This document shows, piece by piece, positions 32,977 through 41,635 of a DNA stretch of 45,595 bases. This stretch comes from FEN-1250 sp038237245 (GTDB lineage: Bacteria; Gemmatimonadota; Gemmatimonadetes; Gemmatimonadales; Gemmatimonadaceae), in the NCBI GenBank assembly GCA_038237245.1, contig JBBRYY010000017.1, forward strand, positions 1-45,595, read 5' to 3'. Position numbers and translations under genes: made by a program. The notes below the pieces were generated by a model. That model did no database searches, had not been told where the DNA came from, and worked only from the letters and a program-made list of their open reading frames with translations. How positions within the stretch are numbered: position 1 is the stretch's first letter; every line of letters starts with the position of its first letter.

Positions 32977-34146
32977 CTAAAGTCGGGCGAACGCCTGCTC
33001 GACATCCTGCAGCAGGTCGTTCGTGTCCTCCACTCCACAGGAGAGCCGCACCATGCCGTCGGTGATTCCCAGCGCCGCGCGCCGCTCGGGCGGGACGGAG
33101 GCGTGCGTCATGCTCGCCGGATGGCTGATGAGGCTCTCGACTCCTCCTAACGACTCCGCGAGCGAAAAGATTCGGACTTTCTTGAGGACCTGGTTTGCGA
33201 GCTCCTTCGTGCCCACATCCACCGTCACCATCCCGCCCATTCCGCGCATCTGCATGCACGCCAGCGCGTGCTGCGGGTGGCTCTTGAGCCCCGGATAGCG
33301 CACGCGCTCGTGGCCGAGGTAGTCCGCCAGATACTTCGCGACCGCGCGGCCGTTCGCGTCGTGCGCGGGCATGCGGAGATGCAGCGTCTTCATCCCGCGG
33401 AGCACGAGCCACGAGTCGAACGGCCCAGCGACCGCGCCGGCCGCGTTGTGGATGAACTGCAACTTCGCCGCGAGCTCATCATCGATGACGGTCGCGACGC
33501 CGCAGATCACATCGCTGTGGCCGTTCAGGTACTTCGTCGCCGAGTGGAAGACGATATCCGCGCCGTGCGAAAATGGCTGCTGGAAATAGGGCGTCGCAAA
33601 TGTGTTGTCGACGATGAGCAGCGCCTGATGCGCATGCGCGACGTCGGCCGCAGCGGCGAGATCGGTGATCTGCATCAGCGGATTCGTCGGCGTCTCGACG
33701 AGTATGGCCTTCGTGCGGGGGGTGCACGCGTCTTCGATGCGCTGGACGTCCGTCGTATCGACGTACGAAAAGGTCAGCCCCGTGTGTTGCAGCAGCTTGT
33801 CGAACAACCTGAAGGTGCCGCCGTATACGTTGGCGCCGCAGACGATGTGGTCGCCGGATTGGAACAGCTTCATGATCGAATCGAGACAGCCCATCCCGCT
33901 CGCGAACGCGAAACCATGCTGCGCTCCTTCGAGCGCCGCGATCGTGCGCTCGAGCGCCTCGCGGGTGGGGTTTTTTCCCCGGGCGTACTCGTATCCCTTG
34001 TTCTCGCCAAGTCCCTGCTGGATGTAGGTCGACGTGAGGTAGACGGGAGGCATGATGGCGCCGGCGAGCGGATCCTCGCGCTCGCCCGCGTGGATTGCGG
34101 TTGTACCGAACGCGGTCTTGCGATCGTCCTCGAAGATGCGTGTCAT
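32977..34146 (-). CDS. Cystathionine gamma-synthase / beta-lyase family PLP enzyme
   Basis: 389 residues of the Cys/Met metabolism PLP family. The PLP lysine is Lys205 in SATKYLNGHSDV; other marks are YEYARGKNPTREALE, FASGMGCLDSI and ETPTNPLMQITD near the cofactor, and the C-terminal ESLGGVESLISHPASMTH that separates gamma-synthases and lyases from other members. It makes or cleaves cystathionine in methionine/cysteine synthesis; motif reading does not decide between MetB, MetC and cystathionine gamma-lyase. The ATG at 34146 is taken because it gives the normal family start (MTRIFEDDRKTAFGTTAIHAG, shown as 21 with one residue beyond the motif); an upstream in-frame extension of 23 codons lacks similarity. 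Confidence 0.9.
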   Translation of the reverse strand: MTRIFEDDRKTAFGTTAIHAGEREDPLAGAIMPPVYLTSTYIQQGLGENKGYEYARGKNPTREALERTIAALEGAQHGFAFASGMGCLDSIMKLFQSGDHIVCGANVYGGTFRLFDKLLQHTGLTFSYVDTTDVQRIEDACTPRTKAILVETPTNPLMQITDLAAAADVAHAHQALLIVDNTFATPYFQQPFSHGADIVFHSATKYLNGHSDVICGVATVIDDELAAKLQFIHNAAGAVAGPFDSWLVLRGMKTLHLRMPAHDANGRAVAKYLADYLGHERVRYPGLKSHPQHALACMQMRGMGGMVTVDVGTKELANQVLKKVRIFSLAESLGGVESLISHPASMTHASVPPERRAALGITDGMVRLSCGVEDTNDLLQDVEQAFARL

Positions 34147-34225
34147 GCGCGCTCGCAATTCAGGTTGCGGCGGCGAGCAGGAGACATGAGCCGCCGCGTC
34201 TTTAGCTACGTCCAATCAAGATAGC

Positions 34226-35353
34226 GTGACCGCTTCCCCTCTGCAGGCCGCACGAAGCACTCGCTTCACCGCCGACAACGTACTCGACAGCGCCCTTGCG
34301 CGCCGCTGTCTCGTCGTCGACGATGAGCCGCGCCTGCGCCAGGCGCTCGTCCGCCTCATGCAGGGTGACGGATTCACCTGTCTCGAGGCGGGATCGGGGG
34401 TCGAAGCGCTCGCCGTACTCGAGAAGGAATCGGTGGCGCTCGTCCTCTCGGACATGCGCATGCCGAAGATGGATGGACAGGAGCTGCTTCGCAATCTGCG
34501 GCTCGCCTATCCGGACATCGCCGTCGTCATGATCACCGCCGTTGCCGAGGTCGAGGTCGCGGTCGCGTGCCTCTCGCTCGGGGCGATGGACTACATCACG
34601 AAGCCGTTCGTCTTCGAGGAAGTACGCGCGCGCGTGGCGCAGGCGCTCGAGAAGCGCAGGCTGCTCGCCGACAATCGCGACTATCAGGAGCGGCTCGAGG
34701 CGCGCGTGAATGCGCAGGCGGAGCGTTTGGAGACGCTCTTTCTCGCGAGCATTCAGTCGCTCGCCGATGCGCTCGAGCTCAAGGATCCGTACACACGCGG
34801 GCACTCCGTGCGCGTCAGCCAGTATGGTGTCGCCATCGCGCGTCAGCTCGGGCTGAGCGCAACGCTCACCGCGCAGATCGAGCTCGGCGGACACCTCCAC
34901 GACGTGGGGAAGATCGGCGTGCGGGAGGAGGTGCTGCGGAAGGCCGGGCCGCTCACCACCGAAGAGTACGAGCACATCATGACGCACCCCGTGCTCGGCT
35001 GGCAGATCCTCGCGCCGCTGCTGGGCGAGAATCCCGTCGCGCTGAACATCGTGCGCTCGCATCACGAGCGGATGGACGGCAACGGAGTGCCCGACAAGTT
35101 CGTCGGGATGGACATTCCTCGCGAGGCGCGCATCATCGCGGTGGCTGATGCCTTCGACGCGATGATGAGCAAGCGCCCGTACCGCAACGGTCTCACGTTT
35201 ACGGAAGCGATGGCGGAGCTCAAGCGCGTGTCGGGAACGCAGTTCGACCCCGAGGTGGTGGACGCATTCTTCGAGGTCGCGCGCAATGAGGCGTTCATCC
35301 CCGACAACACGGGTGAGACGGAAGCGCTGAAGCTCCGCCCGCCGAAGCGCTAG
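34226..35353 (+). CDS. Response regulator with HD-GYP domain (cyclic di-GMP phosphodiesterase type)
   Basis: 375 residues. A receiver domain (about residues 27-145) has the acidic pair Asp32-Asp33, phospho-acceptor Asp76 in LSDMRMP and Lys126 in TKPF. A coiled linker leads to an HD-GYP domain with His225-Asp226 (HDVGKIG) and HHERMDGNGVPD at 279-290. The GYP triplet is Gly-Val-Pro here, a departure at the residue that helps contact the GAF/GGDEF partner or ligand, so activity towards c-di-GMP is likely but not certain. GTG start; TAGCTACG (34204-34211) lies 14 bases upstream as a possible -10-like box. No histidine kinase is adjacent. It ends four bases from the convergent chemoreceptor. Confidence 0.9.
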   Translation: MTASPLQAARSTRFTADNVLDSALARRCLVVDDEPRLRQALVRLMQGDGFTCLEAGSGVEALAVLEKESVALVLSDMRMPKMDGQELLRNLRLAYPDIAVVMITAVAEVEVAVACLSLGAMDYITKPFVFEEVRARVAQALEKRRLLADNRDYQERLEARVNAQAERLETLFLASIQSLADALELKDPYTRGHSVRVSQYGVAIARQLGLSATLTAQIELGGHLHDVGKIGVREEVLRKAGPLTTEEYEHIMTHPVLGWQILAPLLGENPVALNIVRSHHERMDGNGVPDKFVGMDIPREARIIAVADAFDAMMSKRPYRNGLTFTEAMAELKRVSGTQFDPEVVDAFFEVARNEAFIPDNTGETEALKLRPPKR

Positions 35354-35357
35354 GTCA

Positions 35358-37124
35358 CTACAGCTCGAAGCGCAGCATCACGCCCTTGAGTCGCGCCGCG
35401 ATGTCCGCGAGATGCTGACTCGACTCGGTGACGTGCATCATCGACGCGGTCTGCTCCTGCACCACCGCGCTCACCTGTTCCGACGTCGACGCATTCTGCT
35501 CAGCCACCACCGCCACGGCCTCGATCTCCCGCGCCAGCGACTCGGCCTCCTGATGCTGCGAGACGGCGCTTTCGACGATACGCTGCACGGCGGCGCGGCT
35601 CCCCTCGATCTCCTTCACGATCTGGATCAGTGCGCCACTCGATGAGCGGATGACTGCCTCGCCGGCGACGACGCTCGTGCTGACGTCGTCGATGCGCGCG
35701 GACATCGCGGTGCTGGCGTGCTGGATCTCGGTCGCGAGCTGGCGGATGGTCTCGAGCGCGCGACCACTTTCCTTGGCGAGCTTGCGGACTTCGTCGGCGA
35801 CGACGGCGAAGCCGCGGCCATGCTCGCCGGCGCGCGCGGCTTCGATCGCGGCGTTGAGGGCCAGGAGATTCGTCTGCCGGGCGATGGCGCCGATCGTGTC
35901 GGTGATCTGTCCGATGCGCAGCGACTTCTCTCCCAGCTCGGCCACGGCGGGGAGCGTCTCGCTGGTGACGGCCGAGATGCGGGCCATGCTCTTGAGTCCC
36001 TGATCGGCGGCGTCGCCGGCGCGGCGTGCGGAGTCGGTGACGGCGTCGGCGGCGGTCTGCGCGCGCTGCGCCTGCTCGGACACCTCCTGCGCGCGCGTGG
36101 CCACGCGTCCGGAGATCGCGACGACGATGTGGATGCCCTTCGTCTGCTGCGCCGCGGAGGTCGCGATCGACTGCGCGGCGGCAGCGACCTCCTCGGTGGA
36201 TGCGGACATCTGCTCGGCGCCCGCCGCCAGCTCGTCGGCGGTGGCGGCCACTTCGGCGGCGCCGGTCTCGACATCGCGAAGGAGTGTGCGGAGACCGCCG
36301 CTCATCGTGCGGAAGGACGCGGCGAGCGCGCCGATTTCATCCCCCGATTCGAAGGTGAGCTCGCGGCGCATGTTGCCGCGCGCGACCATCTGCGCGTGGG
36401 CCGCGACTTCCTCGATGCCGAAGGTCATCTGGCGCGCGGCGATGAGCGACGCGGCGAGCGCGCCGACCATGACGAGCACGGGGATCCACGCGATGCGCAT
36501 CAGGTCGCGGGAGAGATCGCTGAGGAATGGATCGGCGTCGAGGGTGACGACCGTGAAGGCCGCCGACGTGTTGTCGGCGCGAAGGATCGGATATTCGGCT
36601 GCGAGCTCGTGACCGACGGGGCCGTCGTAGAGCGGCGTCTCTCCGCCGACATTGCGTATCAGACTGTCGGAGAGCGCCGGCGGCGGCGTCCATTCGCGGC
36701 TGTACTGAGGCTGCCCGGCATTCCACGACGAGTGCGCGAGGTACCGGTAGCTGCTGCCGTCGCGACGAACGATCGCGATGCCGTTGGTGAGCTGGCGCGT
36801 GTCGCCGCCGTTGGCGGCCCACGTGCGCTTGAGGACTTCGCGCACGAAGACGAAGGCGCCGGTGTTTTGACCGCGCGTCGCGATGACGTCGAGCGATTCC
36901 GGAGGGATCGCGACGCTTGCGCTGGCGGCGATGGCGGAAAGGCGGTGCCCGTTGAGCTGCGTGAGCTTGCGCCTCCCCGCGATGTAGACGGGGGTGAGCA
37001 CGAGCGCGAGGGTGAGGAGCACCGCGATCGCGGTGATCAATGCCATCTTCCAGCGGAACGGAAATGTCGAAAAGCGGGAGCGAAGGCTCACGAGAACCGG
37101 GGCTGGAGCGGGCGTGCGAAACAA
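35358..37124 (-). CDS. Methyl-accepting chemotaxis protein
   Basis: 588 residues. It has TM1 (about residues 28-50), a periplasmic sensor of about 155 residues (55-210), TM2 (about 212-232), HAMP, then the cytoplasmic signalling domain with its conserved hairpin tip RQTNLLALNAAIEAARAGEH and the following GFAVVADEVRKLA. It would sense an unknown ligand and control a CheA/CheW array, none of which is encoded here. The start is uncertain: TTG at 37124 has no well-placed ribosome site (GAGGAGGAGAG lies more than 20 bases upstream) and a GTG at 37091 is an alternative. Both leave TM1 whole. The neighbouring HD-GYP gene suggests motility or c-di-GMP control. Confidence 0.9.
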   Translation of the reverse strand: MFRTPAPAPVLVSLRSRFSTFPFRWKMALITAIAVLLTLALVLTPVYIAGRRKLTQLNGHRLSAIAASASVAIPPESLDVIATRGQNTGAFVFVREVLKRTWAANGGDTRQLTNGIAIVRRDGSSYRYLAHSSWNAGQPQYSREWTPPPALSDSLIRNVGGETPLYDGPVGHELAAEYPILRADNTSAAFTVVTLDADPFLSDLSRDLMRIAWIPVLVMVGALAASLIAARQMTFGIEEVAAHAQMVARGNMRRELTFESGDEIGALAASFRTMSGGLRTLLRDVETGAAEVAATADELAAGAEQMSASTEEVAAAAQSIATSAAQQTKGIHIVVAISGRVATRAQEVSEQAQRAQTAADAVTDSARRAGDAADQGLKSMARISAVTSETLPAVAELGEKSLRIGQITDTIGAIARQTNLLALNAAIEAARAGEHGRGFAVVADEVRKLAKESGRALETIRQLATEIQHASTAMSARIDDVSTSVVAGEAVIRSSSGALIQIVKEIEGSRAAVQRIVESAVSQHQEAESLAREIEAVAVVAEQNASTSEQVSAVVQEQTASMMHVTESSQHLADIAARLKGVMLRFEL

Positions 37125-37216
37125 CGGAGAGGGGGTGAGCCGCTCTCCTCCTCGTATTCACGCGTGAGAGCGCGCGGTGTAACGAGTTGCGTGACCAAAA
37201 CTCCGATTGATTCCGC

Positions 37217-37243
37217 TAGCTTTTTGGCAACGAAACGGGAGGA
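37217..37243 (+). promoter_or_regulatory. TAGCTTTTTG box and ribosome site of glmM
   Basis: TAGCTTTTTG (37217-37226) is another copy of the recurring box, here followed by a short leader with GGGAGG (37238-37243) six bases before the GTG at 37250. So the same box can serve a gene that has a ribosome site. A -35 is weak (GTGACC at 37191-37196, 20 bases upstream). Confidence 0.45.
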
Positions 37244-37249
37244 AATCGC

Positions 37250-38614
37250 GTGTACGAGAAACTGATGGTCAGCGTGTCCGGCGTGCGCGGGCGGGTGGGC
37301 GATGGGCTGACGCCTGCCGTCATCTCGAAGTTCGCGGCGGGGTTCGGCGCGTGGGCGCTACAAGCCGGCAAGTCACGCACGATCGTGGTCGGGCGTGACT
37401 CACGTGTGTCGGGGCCGATGTTTCATCGCGCGACGATCGCCGCGCTGCAGAGCGTCGGCTGTGACGTCCTGGACGTCGGACTCGCGCCGACGCCGACCAT
37501 TCAACTGGCGGTCGAGGATGCGCACGCGGCTGGAGGGCTCGCGATCACCGCGAGCCACAATCCGATCGAGTGGAACGCGCTCAAGTTCATCGGCGCGAGC
37601 GGGCTCTTTCTGGATGCCGAGGAGGGCGCGGCGATGCGCGCGGTCGTCGAAAGCGCGATCACGTACGCCACATGGGACAGGCTCGGCGATGTGACCCAGG
37701 ACACCAAGGCGATCGAGCGGCACATTCAGCGGGTCGTATCGCTTCCATTCATACAGGTCGGCCGCATTCGGGAGCGAGCGTTCCGGATTGCGCTGGACTG
37801 CGCGAATGGGGCCGGCGGCGCGATCATCCCGGCGCTATTGGAACGTCTTGGATGCACGGTGACTGGCGTCAATCTGGAGACGGACGGGCGCTTCAAGCGG
37901 CCGCCGGAGCCCGTGGCGGCGAACCTCGGTGAACTGGAACGACTCGTGCTTCAAATGGGGGCTGATGTAGGACTGGCAACCGATCCCGACGTCGACCGTC
38001 TGGCGCTGGTATCGGACGCGGGGAAGGCGATCGGAGAGGACTGGACGCTGGCGCTCGCGGCACGGCTCGCGCTGCGGTATAGACCCGGGCCGGTAGTGGC
38101 GAACCTGTCGACGAGCAGGATCGTCGATGATGTGGCGAAGGAAGCGGGGACGAGCGTGATCCGAGCCCCGGTTGGCGAAGTGAACGTCGCGCTGCGCATG
38201 CGAAGCGAAGGTGCGGCAATCGGCGGTGAAGGGAATGGCGGAGTGATTCTCTCCGAGCTGCATCTCGGGCGCGACGCGCCGGTGGGTGTCGCGATGCTGT
38301 TGCAGATGCTGGTTGAGGATGGTGAGCCGCTGTCGAAGGTGCTTGCGCGCTATCCGCACTACCGGATCGTGAAGGACAAGCTCGACCGTCCGAACGCTCC
38401 GCTCGACACGGTGTACAGCTCGTTGCGTGCGAGCTTCGCCGATGCGGTGGTGGATACGCAGGATGGTCTGCGGTTGTCGTGGGAAGATCGCTGGGTGCAC
38501 GTGCGGCCCTCGGGAACGGAGCCGATCGTGCGGGTGATTGCAGAGGCACCAACGGATGACGAAGCGCGTGAGCTGGTGGCGCGATCGCGCCTGCCGCTCG
38601 ATGCGCTTCGCTGA
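37250..38614 (+). CDS. glmM: Phosphoglucosamine mutase
   Basis: 454 residues. The active-site serine is Ser102 in TASHNP, Mg2+ is bound by Asp245, Asp247 and Asp249 in DPDVDRL, and GEGNGG and RPSGTEP are the sugar- and phosphate-binding loops of the phosphohexomutase superfamily. It interconverts glucosamine-6-phosphate and glucosamine-1-phosphate on the way to UDP-GlcNAc. The GTG start has GGGAGG at the right spacing. The specificity call rests on the gene lying 21 bases before glmS, which makes its substrate; a phosphomannomutase role is less likely but possible. Confidence 0.9.
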   Translation: MYEKLMVSVSGVRGRVGDGLTPAVISKFAAGFGAWALQAGKSRTIVVGRDSRVSGPMFHRATIAALQSVGCDVLDVGLAPTPTIQLAVEDAHAAGGLAITASHNPIEWNALKFIGASGLFLDAEEGAAMRAVVESAITYATWDRLGDVTQDTKAIERHIQRVVSLPFIQVGRIRERAFRIALDCANGAGGAIIPALLERLGCTVTGVNLETDGRFKRPPEPVAANLGELERLVLQMGADVGLATDPDVDRLALVSDAGKAIGEDWTLALAARLALRYRPGPVVANLSTSRIVDDVAKEAGTSVIRAPVGEVNVALRMRSEGAAIGGEGNGGVILSELHLGRDAPVGVAMLLQMLVEDGEPLSKVLARYPHYRIVKDKLDRPNAPLDTVYSSLRASFADAVVDTQDGLRLSWEDRWVHVRPSGTEPIVRVIAEAPTDDEARELVARSRLPLDALR

Positions 38615-38635
38615 CATTTATCGGGAACGCTGTCT

Positions 38636-40462
38636 ATGTGTGGAATTGTTGGATACGTCGGACCACGGCAGGCGACGCCGATGCTACTCGAGGGGCTCAA
38701 GCGCCTCGAGTATCGCGGCTATGATTCCGCTGGTATTGCGATCATGAACGGGAAGGGGCTGGAGACTCGCAAGGCGCCGGGGAAGATCTCGGAGCTCGAG
38801 AGCCTCGTGGCCTCCTCGCCGATCGTTGGCACGTTGGGCATCGCCCACACGCGCTGGGCGACGCATGGCGCGCCGAACTTCATCAATTCGCATCCCCAGA
38901 TGAGCTGCGACGAGAAGATCGGCGTCGTGCACAATGGGATCATCGAGAACGGCTCCGCGCTGCGTCAGGCGCTCGAGGATCTGGGCCACACCTTCCGCTC
39001 CGATACGGATACCGAAGTGCTCGCGCACCTGATCGAAGAGGTGTACGACGGCAATCTCGAGCAGGCCGTGATCGAGGCGCTCTCGAAGGTCGAGGGGACG
39101 TACGGGATAGCGGTGGTGTGCAGCGACGATCGCGAGAAGATCGTCGCCGCGCGCAAGGGAAGTCCGCTGCTGGTCGGCCTCGGCGATGGCGAGTACTTCA
39201 TTGCGAGCGATGTGTCCGCGATTCTCGCGCACACGCGCCAGGTCATCTATTTGGATGACGGCGACCTCGCGGTGCTTGATCGCAACGGCTACCAGATCAT
39301 CGACATGGACGCGCTGCCACTCGAGCGCGGCGTGGCGACGATCGATTGGGATCTCGACATGATCGAGCGTGGCGGCTTCGCGCACTTCATGCTCAAGGAG
39401 ATCTTCGAGCAGCCCGACACCGTCATGAACACGATGCGCGGCCGCCTGCTCAACGAAACCGGAACGGCGAAGCTCGGCGGGCTGAATTTGACTGCCGAGG
39501 AGCTGCTGAAGTTCGACAACATCCTGATCACGGCGTGCGGCACGAGCTGGCACTCGGCTCTCATCGGCGAGTTCCTGATCGAGGAGCTGGCGCGGGTTCC
39601 GGTGGAAGTGGAGTACGCGTCGGAGCTGCGCTATCGCAACCCGATCATCAGTGAGAAGACGCTCTGCATCGTAATCTCGCAGTCGGGGGAGACGGCGGAC
39701 ACGCTCGCCGCGATGCGCGAGGGGCAGCGCCGTGGTGCGCGCGCGCTCGGTATCGTGAACGTGGTGGGCTCGACGATCGCGCGCGAATCCGACGGTGGTA
39801 TCTACATCCATGCGGGGCCGGAAATTGGTGTCGCGTCGACGAAGGCGTTCAGCAGCCAGGTGACGGCGCTCGCAATGTTCGCGCTCAAGCTCGCGCGGCT
39901 GCGTGGGCTGACTGAGCTCGAGGGGAAGCGCATCGTCGACGCGATGCAGAAGCTCCCCGAGCAGATCGCGGAGATTCTGGAGACGGCGCCGGCCATCGAG
40001 GAGATCGCCGAGCAGTTCAAGGATGCCACGAACTTTCTGTATCTCGGTCGCGGCTACAATTTCCCGGCGGCACTCGAGGGCGCGCTGAAGCTGAAGGAGA
40101 TCAGCTACATCCACGCCGAGGGGTATCCGGCGGCAGAGATGAAGCATGGTCCGATTGCGCTGATCGACGAGAACATGCCGGTGGTGTTCATCGCGCCGCA
40201 CGATTCGGTGTTCGACAAGATCGTGTCGAACATCCATGAGGTGAAGGCGCGCGGCGGTCGCGTGATCGCGCTGACGAGTCGCTCGGAGCCTGCGCTGGCG
40301 GGGAAGCTGGACTACGAGATCAGGATTCCGGAGACGATCGACATGTTCACGCCGATCCTCGCGTCGGTACCGTTGCAGCTGCTGGCGTACTACATCGCGG
40401 TGAAGCGCGGCGCGAATGTGGATCAGCCGAGGAATCTCGCGAAGTCGGTGACGGTGGAGTGA
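38636..40462 (+). CDS. glmS: Glutamine-fructose-6-phosphate aminotransferase (isomerizing)
   Basis: 608 residues, full length. The mature N-terminus is the glutaminase nucleophile Cys2 (MCGIVGYVG), followed by the class II amidotransferase domain to about residue 220 with HTRWATHGAPN. Two SIS domains (about 285-425 and 455-590) bind fructose-6-phosphate: ACGTSWHSALIGEF and SQSGETADTLAAM are the key loops. It makes glucosamine-6-phosphate for peptidoglycan and LPS. Adjacent glmM performs the next step. A rho-independent terminator ends the unit. I see no glmS ribozyme: the gap to glmM is only 21 bases. Confidence 0.98.
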   Translation: MCGIVGYVGPRQATPMLLEGLKRLEYRGYDSAGIAIMNGKGLETRKAPGKISELESLVASSPIVGTLGIAHTRWATHGAPNFINSHPQMSCDEKIGVVHNGIIENGSALRQALEDLGHTFRSDTDTEVLAHLIEEVYDGNLEQAVIEALSKVEGTYGIAVVCSDDREKIVAARKGSPLLVGLGDGEYFIASDVSAILAHTRQVIYLDDGDLAVLDRNGYQIIDMDALPLERGVATIDWDLDMIERGGFAHFMLKEIFEQPDTVMNTMRGRLLNETGTAKLGGLNLTAEELLKFDNILITACGTSWHSALIGEFLIEELARVPVEVEYASELRYRNPIISEKTLCIVISQSGETADTLAAMREGQRRGARALGIVNVVGSTIARESDGGIYIHAGPEIGVASTKAFSSQVTALAMFALKLARLRGLTELEGKRIVDAMQKLPEQIAEILETAPAIEEIAEQFKDATNFLYLGRGYNFPAALEGALKLKEISYIHAEGYPAAEMKHGPIALIDENMPVVFIAPHDSVFDKIVSNIHEVKARGGRVIALTSRSEPALAGKLDYEIRIPETIDMFTPILASVPLQLLAYYIAVKRGANVDQPRNLAKSVTVE

Positions 40463-40469
40463 GTGTTGG

Positions 40470-40508
40470 GGCGGCGATTCGGGAATTTTGAGTCGCCGCC
40501 TTTTTTTT
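40470..40508 (+). terminator. Rho-independent terminator of glmM-glmS
   Basis: GGCGGCGA (40470-40477) pairs with TCGCCGCC (40493-40500), leaving a 15-base loop, and eight T residues follow (40501-40508). It starts seven bases after the glmS stop. Confidence 0.92.
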
Positions 40509-40528
40509 CGCCGCACCATGCGCCTTGC

Positions 40529-40536
40529 TACGTTAC
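40529..40536 (+). promoter_or_regulatory. TACGTTAC box, possible leaderless promoter of the DUF427 gene
   Basis: TACGTTAC ends three bases before the ATG at 40540, directly after the glmS terminator. The spacing matches the boxes before guaB and nfu, and no ribosome site precedes the ATG. No good -35 is visible. Confidence 0.35.
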
Positions 40537-40539
40537 GGA

Positions 40540-41034
40540 ATGACGATCACTCCCGACCCGATTGCGCCCGGACAGGAAAGTGTCTGGGATTATCCACGCC
40601 CGGCGATCTCGGAGCGCACGTCGCGGCATCTGCAGATCGTGCATCGCGGCGTTGTGGTTGCCGATACCACCCGTGGCATTCGCGTGCTCGAGACCAGTCA
40701 TCCGCCCACGTACTATTTTCCCGCGAGCGATGTCGCTCCTGGCGTCCTGCAACCGGCGGACGGCGAGACGCTGTGCGAGTGGAAAGGGGAGGCGAGGTAT
40801 TTCGACGTCGTGGTCGGTGGCGACGCGCTCGTGCGGGCGGCGTGGTCGTATCCGGCATCGACGGCGCCGTTCGCGCAAATCCGTGATCACGTTGCGTTCT
40901 ACGCGGCGCCGTTCGAGACGTGCTTCGTCGACGGCGAACGCGTGACGCCGCAGCCCGGCGGGTTCTACGGCGGGTGGATCACGTCGCACGTGGCCGGGCC
41001 GTTCAAGGGCTCACCCGGAACCCGATTCTGGTGA
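40540..41034 (+). CDS. DUF427 domain protein
   Basis: 164 residues. The whole chain fits DUF427: an N-terminal VWDYPRPAI, the conserved VVVADTTRGIRVLETSHPPTYYFP region cut at residue 63, CEWKGEARYFDVVV, then AWSYPASTAPFAQIRDHVAFY and a Trp/Gly-rich end. It is a compact beta barrel-type protein of unknown function; nothing in the neighbourhood suggests one. The ATG at 40540 is preferred to an in-frame TTG five codons earlier because the promoter-like box ends three bases before it. Confidence 0.88.
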   Translation: MTITPDPIAPGQESVWDYPRPAISERTSRHLQIVHRGVVVADTTRGIRVLETSHPPTYYFPASDVAPGVLQPADGETLCEWKGEARYFDVVVGGDALVRAAWSYPASTAPFAQIRDHVAFYAAPFETCFVDGERVTPQPGGFYGGWITSHVAGPFKGSPGTRFW

Positions 41035-41042
41035 GCGGCGCG

Positions 41043-41064
41043 GCGCGGGTGTTGGAGCCCGCGC
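41043..41064. terminator. Hairpin between the convergent DUF427 and GNAT genes
   Basis: GCGCGGG (41043-41049) and CCCGCGC (41058-41064) form a perfect seven-pair stem with an eight-base loop. It sits in the 33-base gap between two convergent stops and could end transcription from both sides, though neither flank has a strong T run. Confidence 0.5.
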
Positions 41065-41067
41065 GTT

Positions 41068-41565
41068 CTATCTCGCGAGCCGCATCTCGTTCGTCGGAGC
41101 GAAGCCGAGCAACTCGTAGAGCGGCCTCCCGTCGTCCGAGGCGTGCAGCGAGAGGCGATTGATCTGATTCTCGCGCGCGTAGTGCAGCACGCGCTTCATC
41201 ACGAGCGCGCCGAGTCCTTTCCGGCGCCATGCGGGCGCGGTGTACACGTTGACCACGGTTCCCTCGCGCACCTCGATGCTCCCGTCGGGCGCGGGACGCG
41301 GAATCATGGGGAGGACGATGAGCCCCGCGCCGGCGATGACTTCTTCCTGCACCTCGCCGGTGACCGCGAGCCACGCGACGTACTCGCCCGATGCGATCGC
41401 GGCGCGGAAGTAGCCCGCCGCCGCGTTCGTGAACTCCTGCGCTTTGGATTCCGGCAGCTCGCCCATGTCGCGGTACATGCTCACGCGTTGATGCACGAGC
41501 GCCGCGACATCGTCGACGGTGGCGCGGCGGACGCGGACGTCCGATCTGTTCGTATCCATTGGCAT
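41068..41565 (-). CDS. GNAT-family N-acetyltransferase
   Basis: 165 residues, a complete single-domain GNAT. After VRVRRATVDDVAALVHQRV (strand 1, helix 1) it has the mid-sheet strand VIAGAGLIVLPM, then the acetyl-CoA motif A VVNVYTAPAWRRKGLGALVM with R-R-K-G-L-G, and the C-terminal LSLHASDDGRPLYELLGF typical of the superfamily. The acceptor is unknown. The ATG at 41565 is chosen because a promoter-like box ends two bases before it; an ATG two codons later (41559) would also do. It is divergent from dtd across a 70-base gap. Confidence 0.88.
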   Translation of the reverse strand: MPMDTNRSDVRVRRATVDDVAALVHQRVSMYRDMGELPESKAQEFTNAAAGYFRAAIASGEYVAWLAVTGEVQEEVIAGAGLIVLPMIPRPAPDGSIEVREGTVVNVYTAPAWRRKGLGALVMKRVLHYARENQINRLSLHASDDGRPLYELLGFAPTNEMRLAR

Positions 41566-41567
41566 GG

Positions 41568-41577
41568 CAAATGTATA
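41568..41577 (-). promoter_or_regulatory. Leaderless promoter box of the GNAT gene
   Basis: On the minus strand TATACATTTG (41577 down to 41568) ends two bases before the ATG at 41565. It contains both a TATACA -10 hexamer spaced seven bases from the ATG and TACATTTG, an exact match to the TAnnTTTG box. No ribosome site is present. Confidence 0.5.
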
Positions 41578-41622
41578 ACTCGGACGAGACGTCGTCGCTC
41601 GCGTCGCACTCCTCCGCGGCAG

Positions 41623-41630
41623 TAGCTTTT
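41623..41630 (+). promoter_or_regulatory. TAGCTTTT box, leaderless promoter of dtd-maf
   Basis: TAGCTTTT ends five bases before the ATG at 41636, with no ribosome site. It faces away from the similar box of the GNAT gene in the same 70-base gap. Confidence 0.5.
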
Positions 41631-41635
41631 GCGCC

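Noticed and set aside
38615..38635. Possible glmS ribozyme or leader element before glmS
   Set aside because: Only 21 bases separate glmM and glmS, too short for the ribozyme.
38684..40519. Minus-strand open frame of about 600 codons antisense to glmS
   Set aside because: Compositionally odd (Arg/His/Leu) shadow of a highly conserved gene; it also runs into the glmS terminator.
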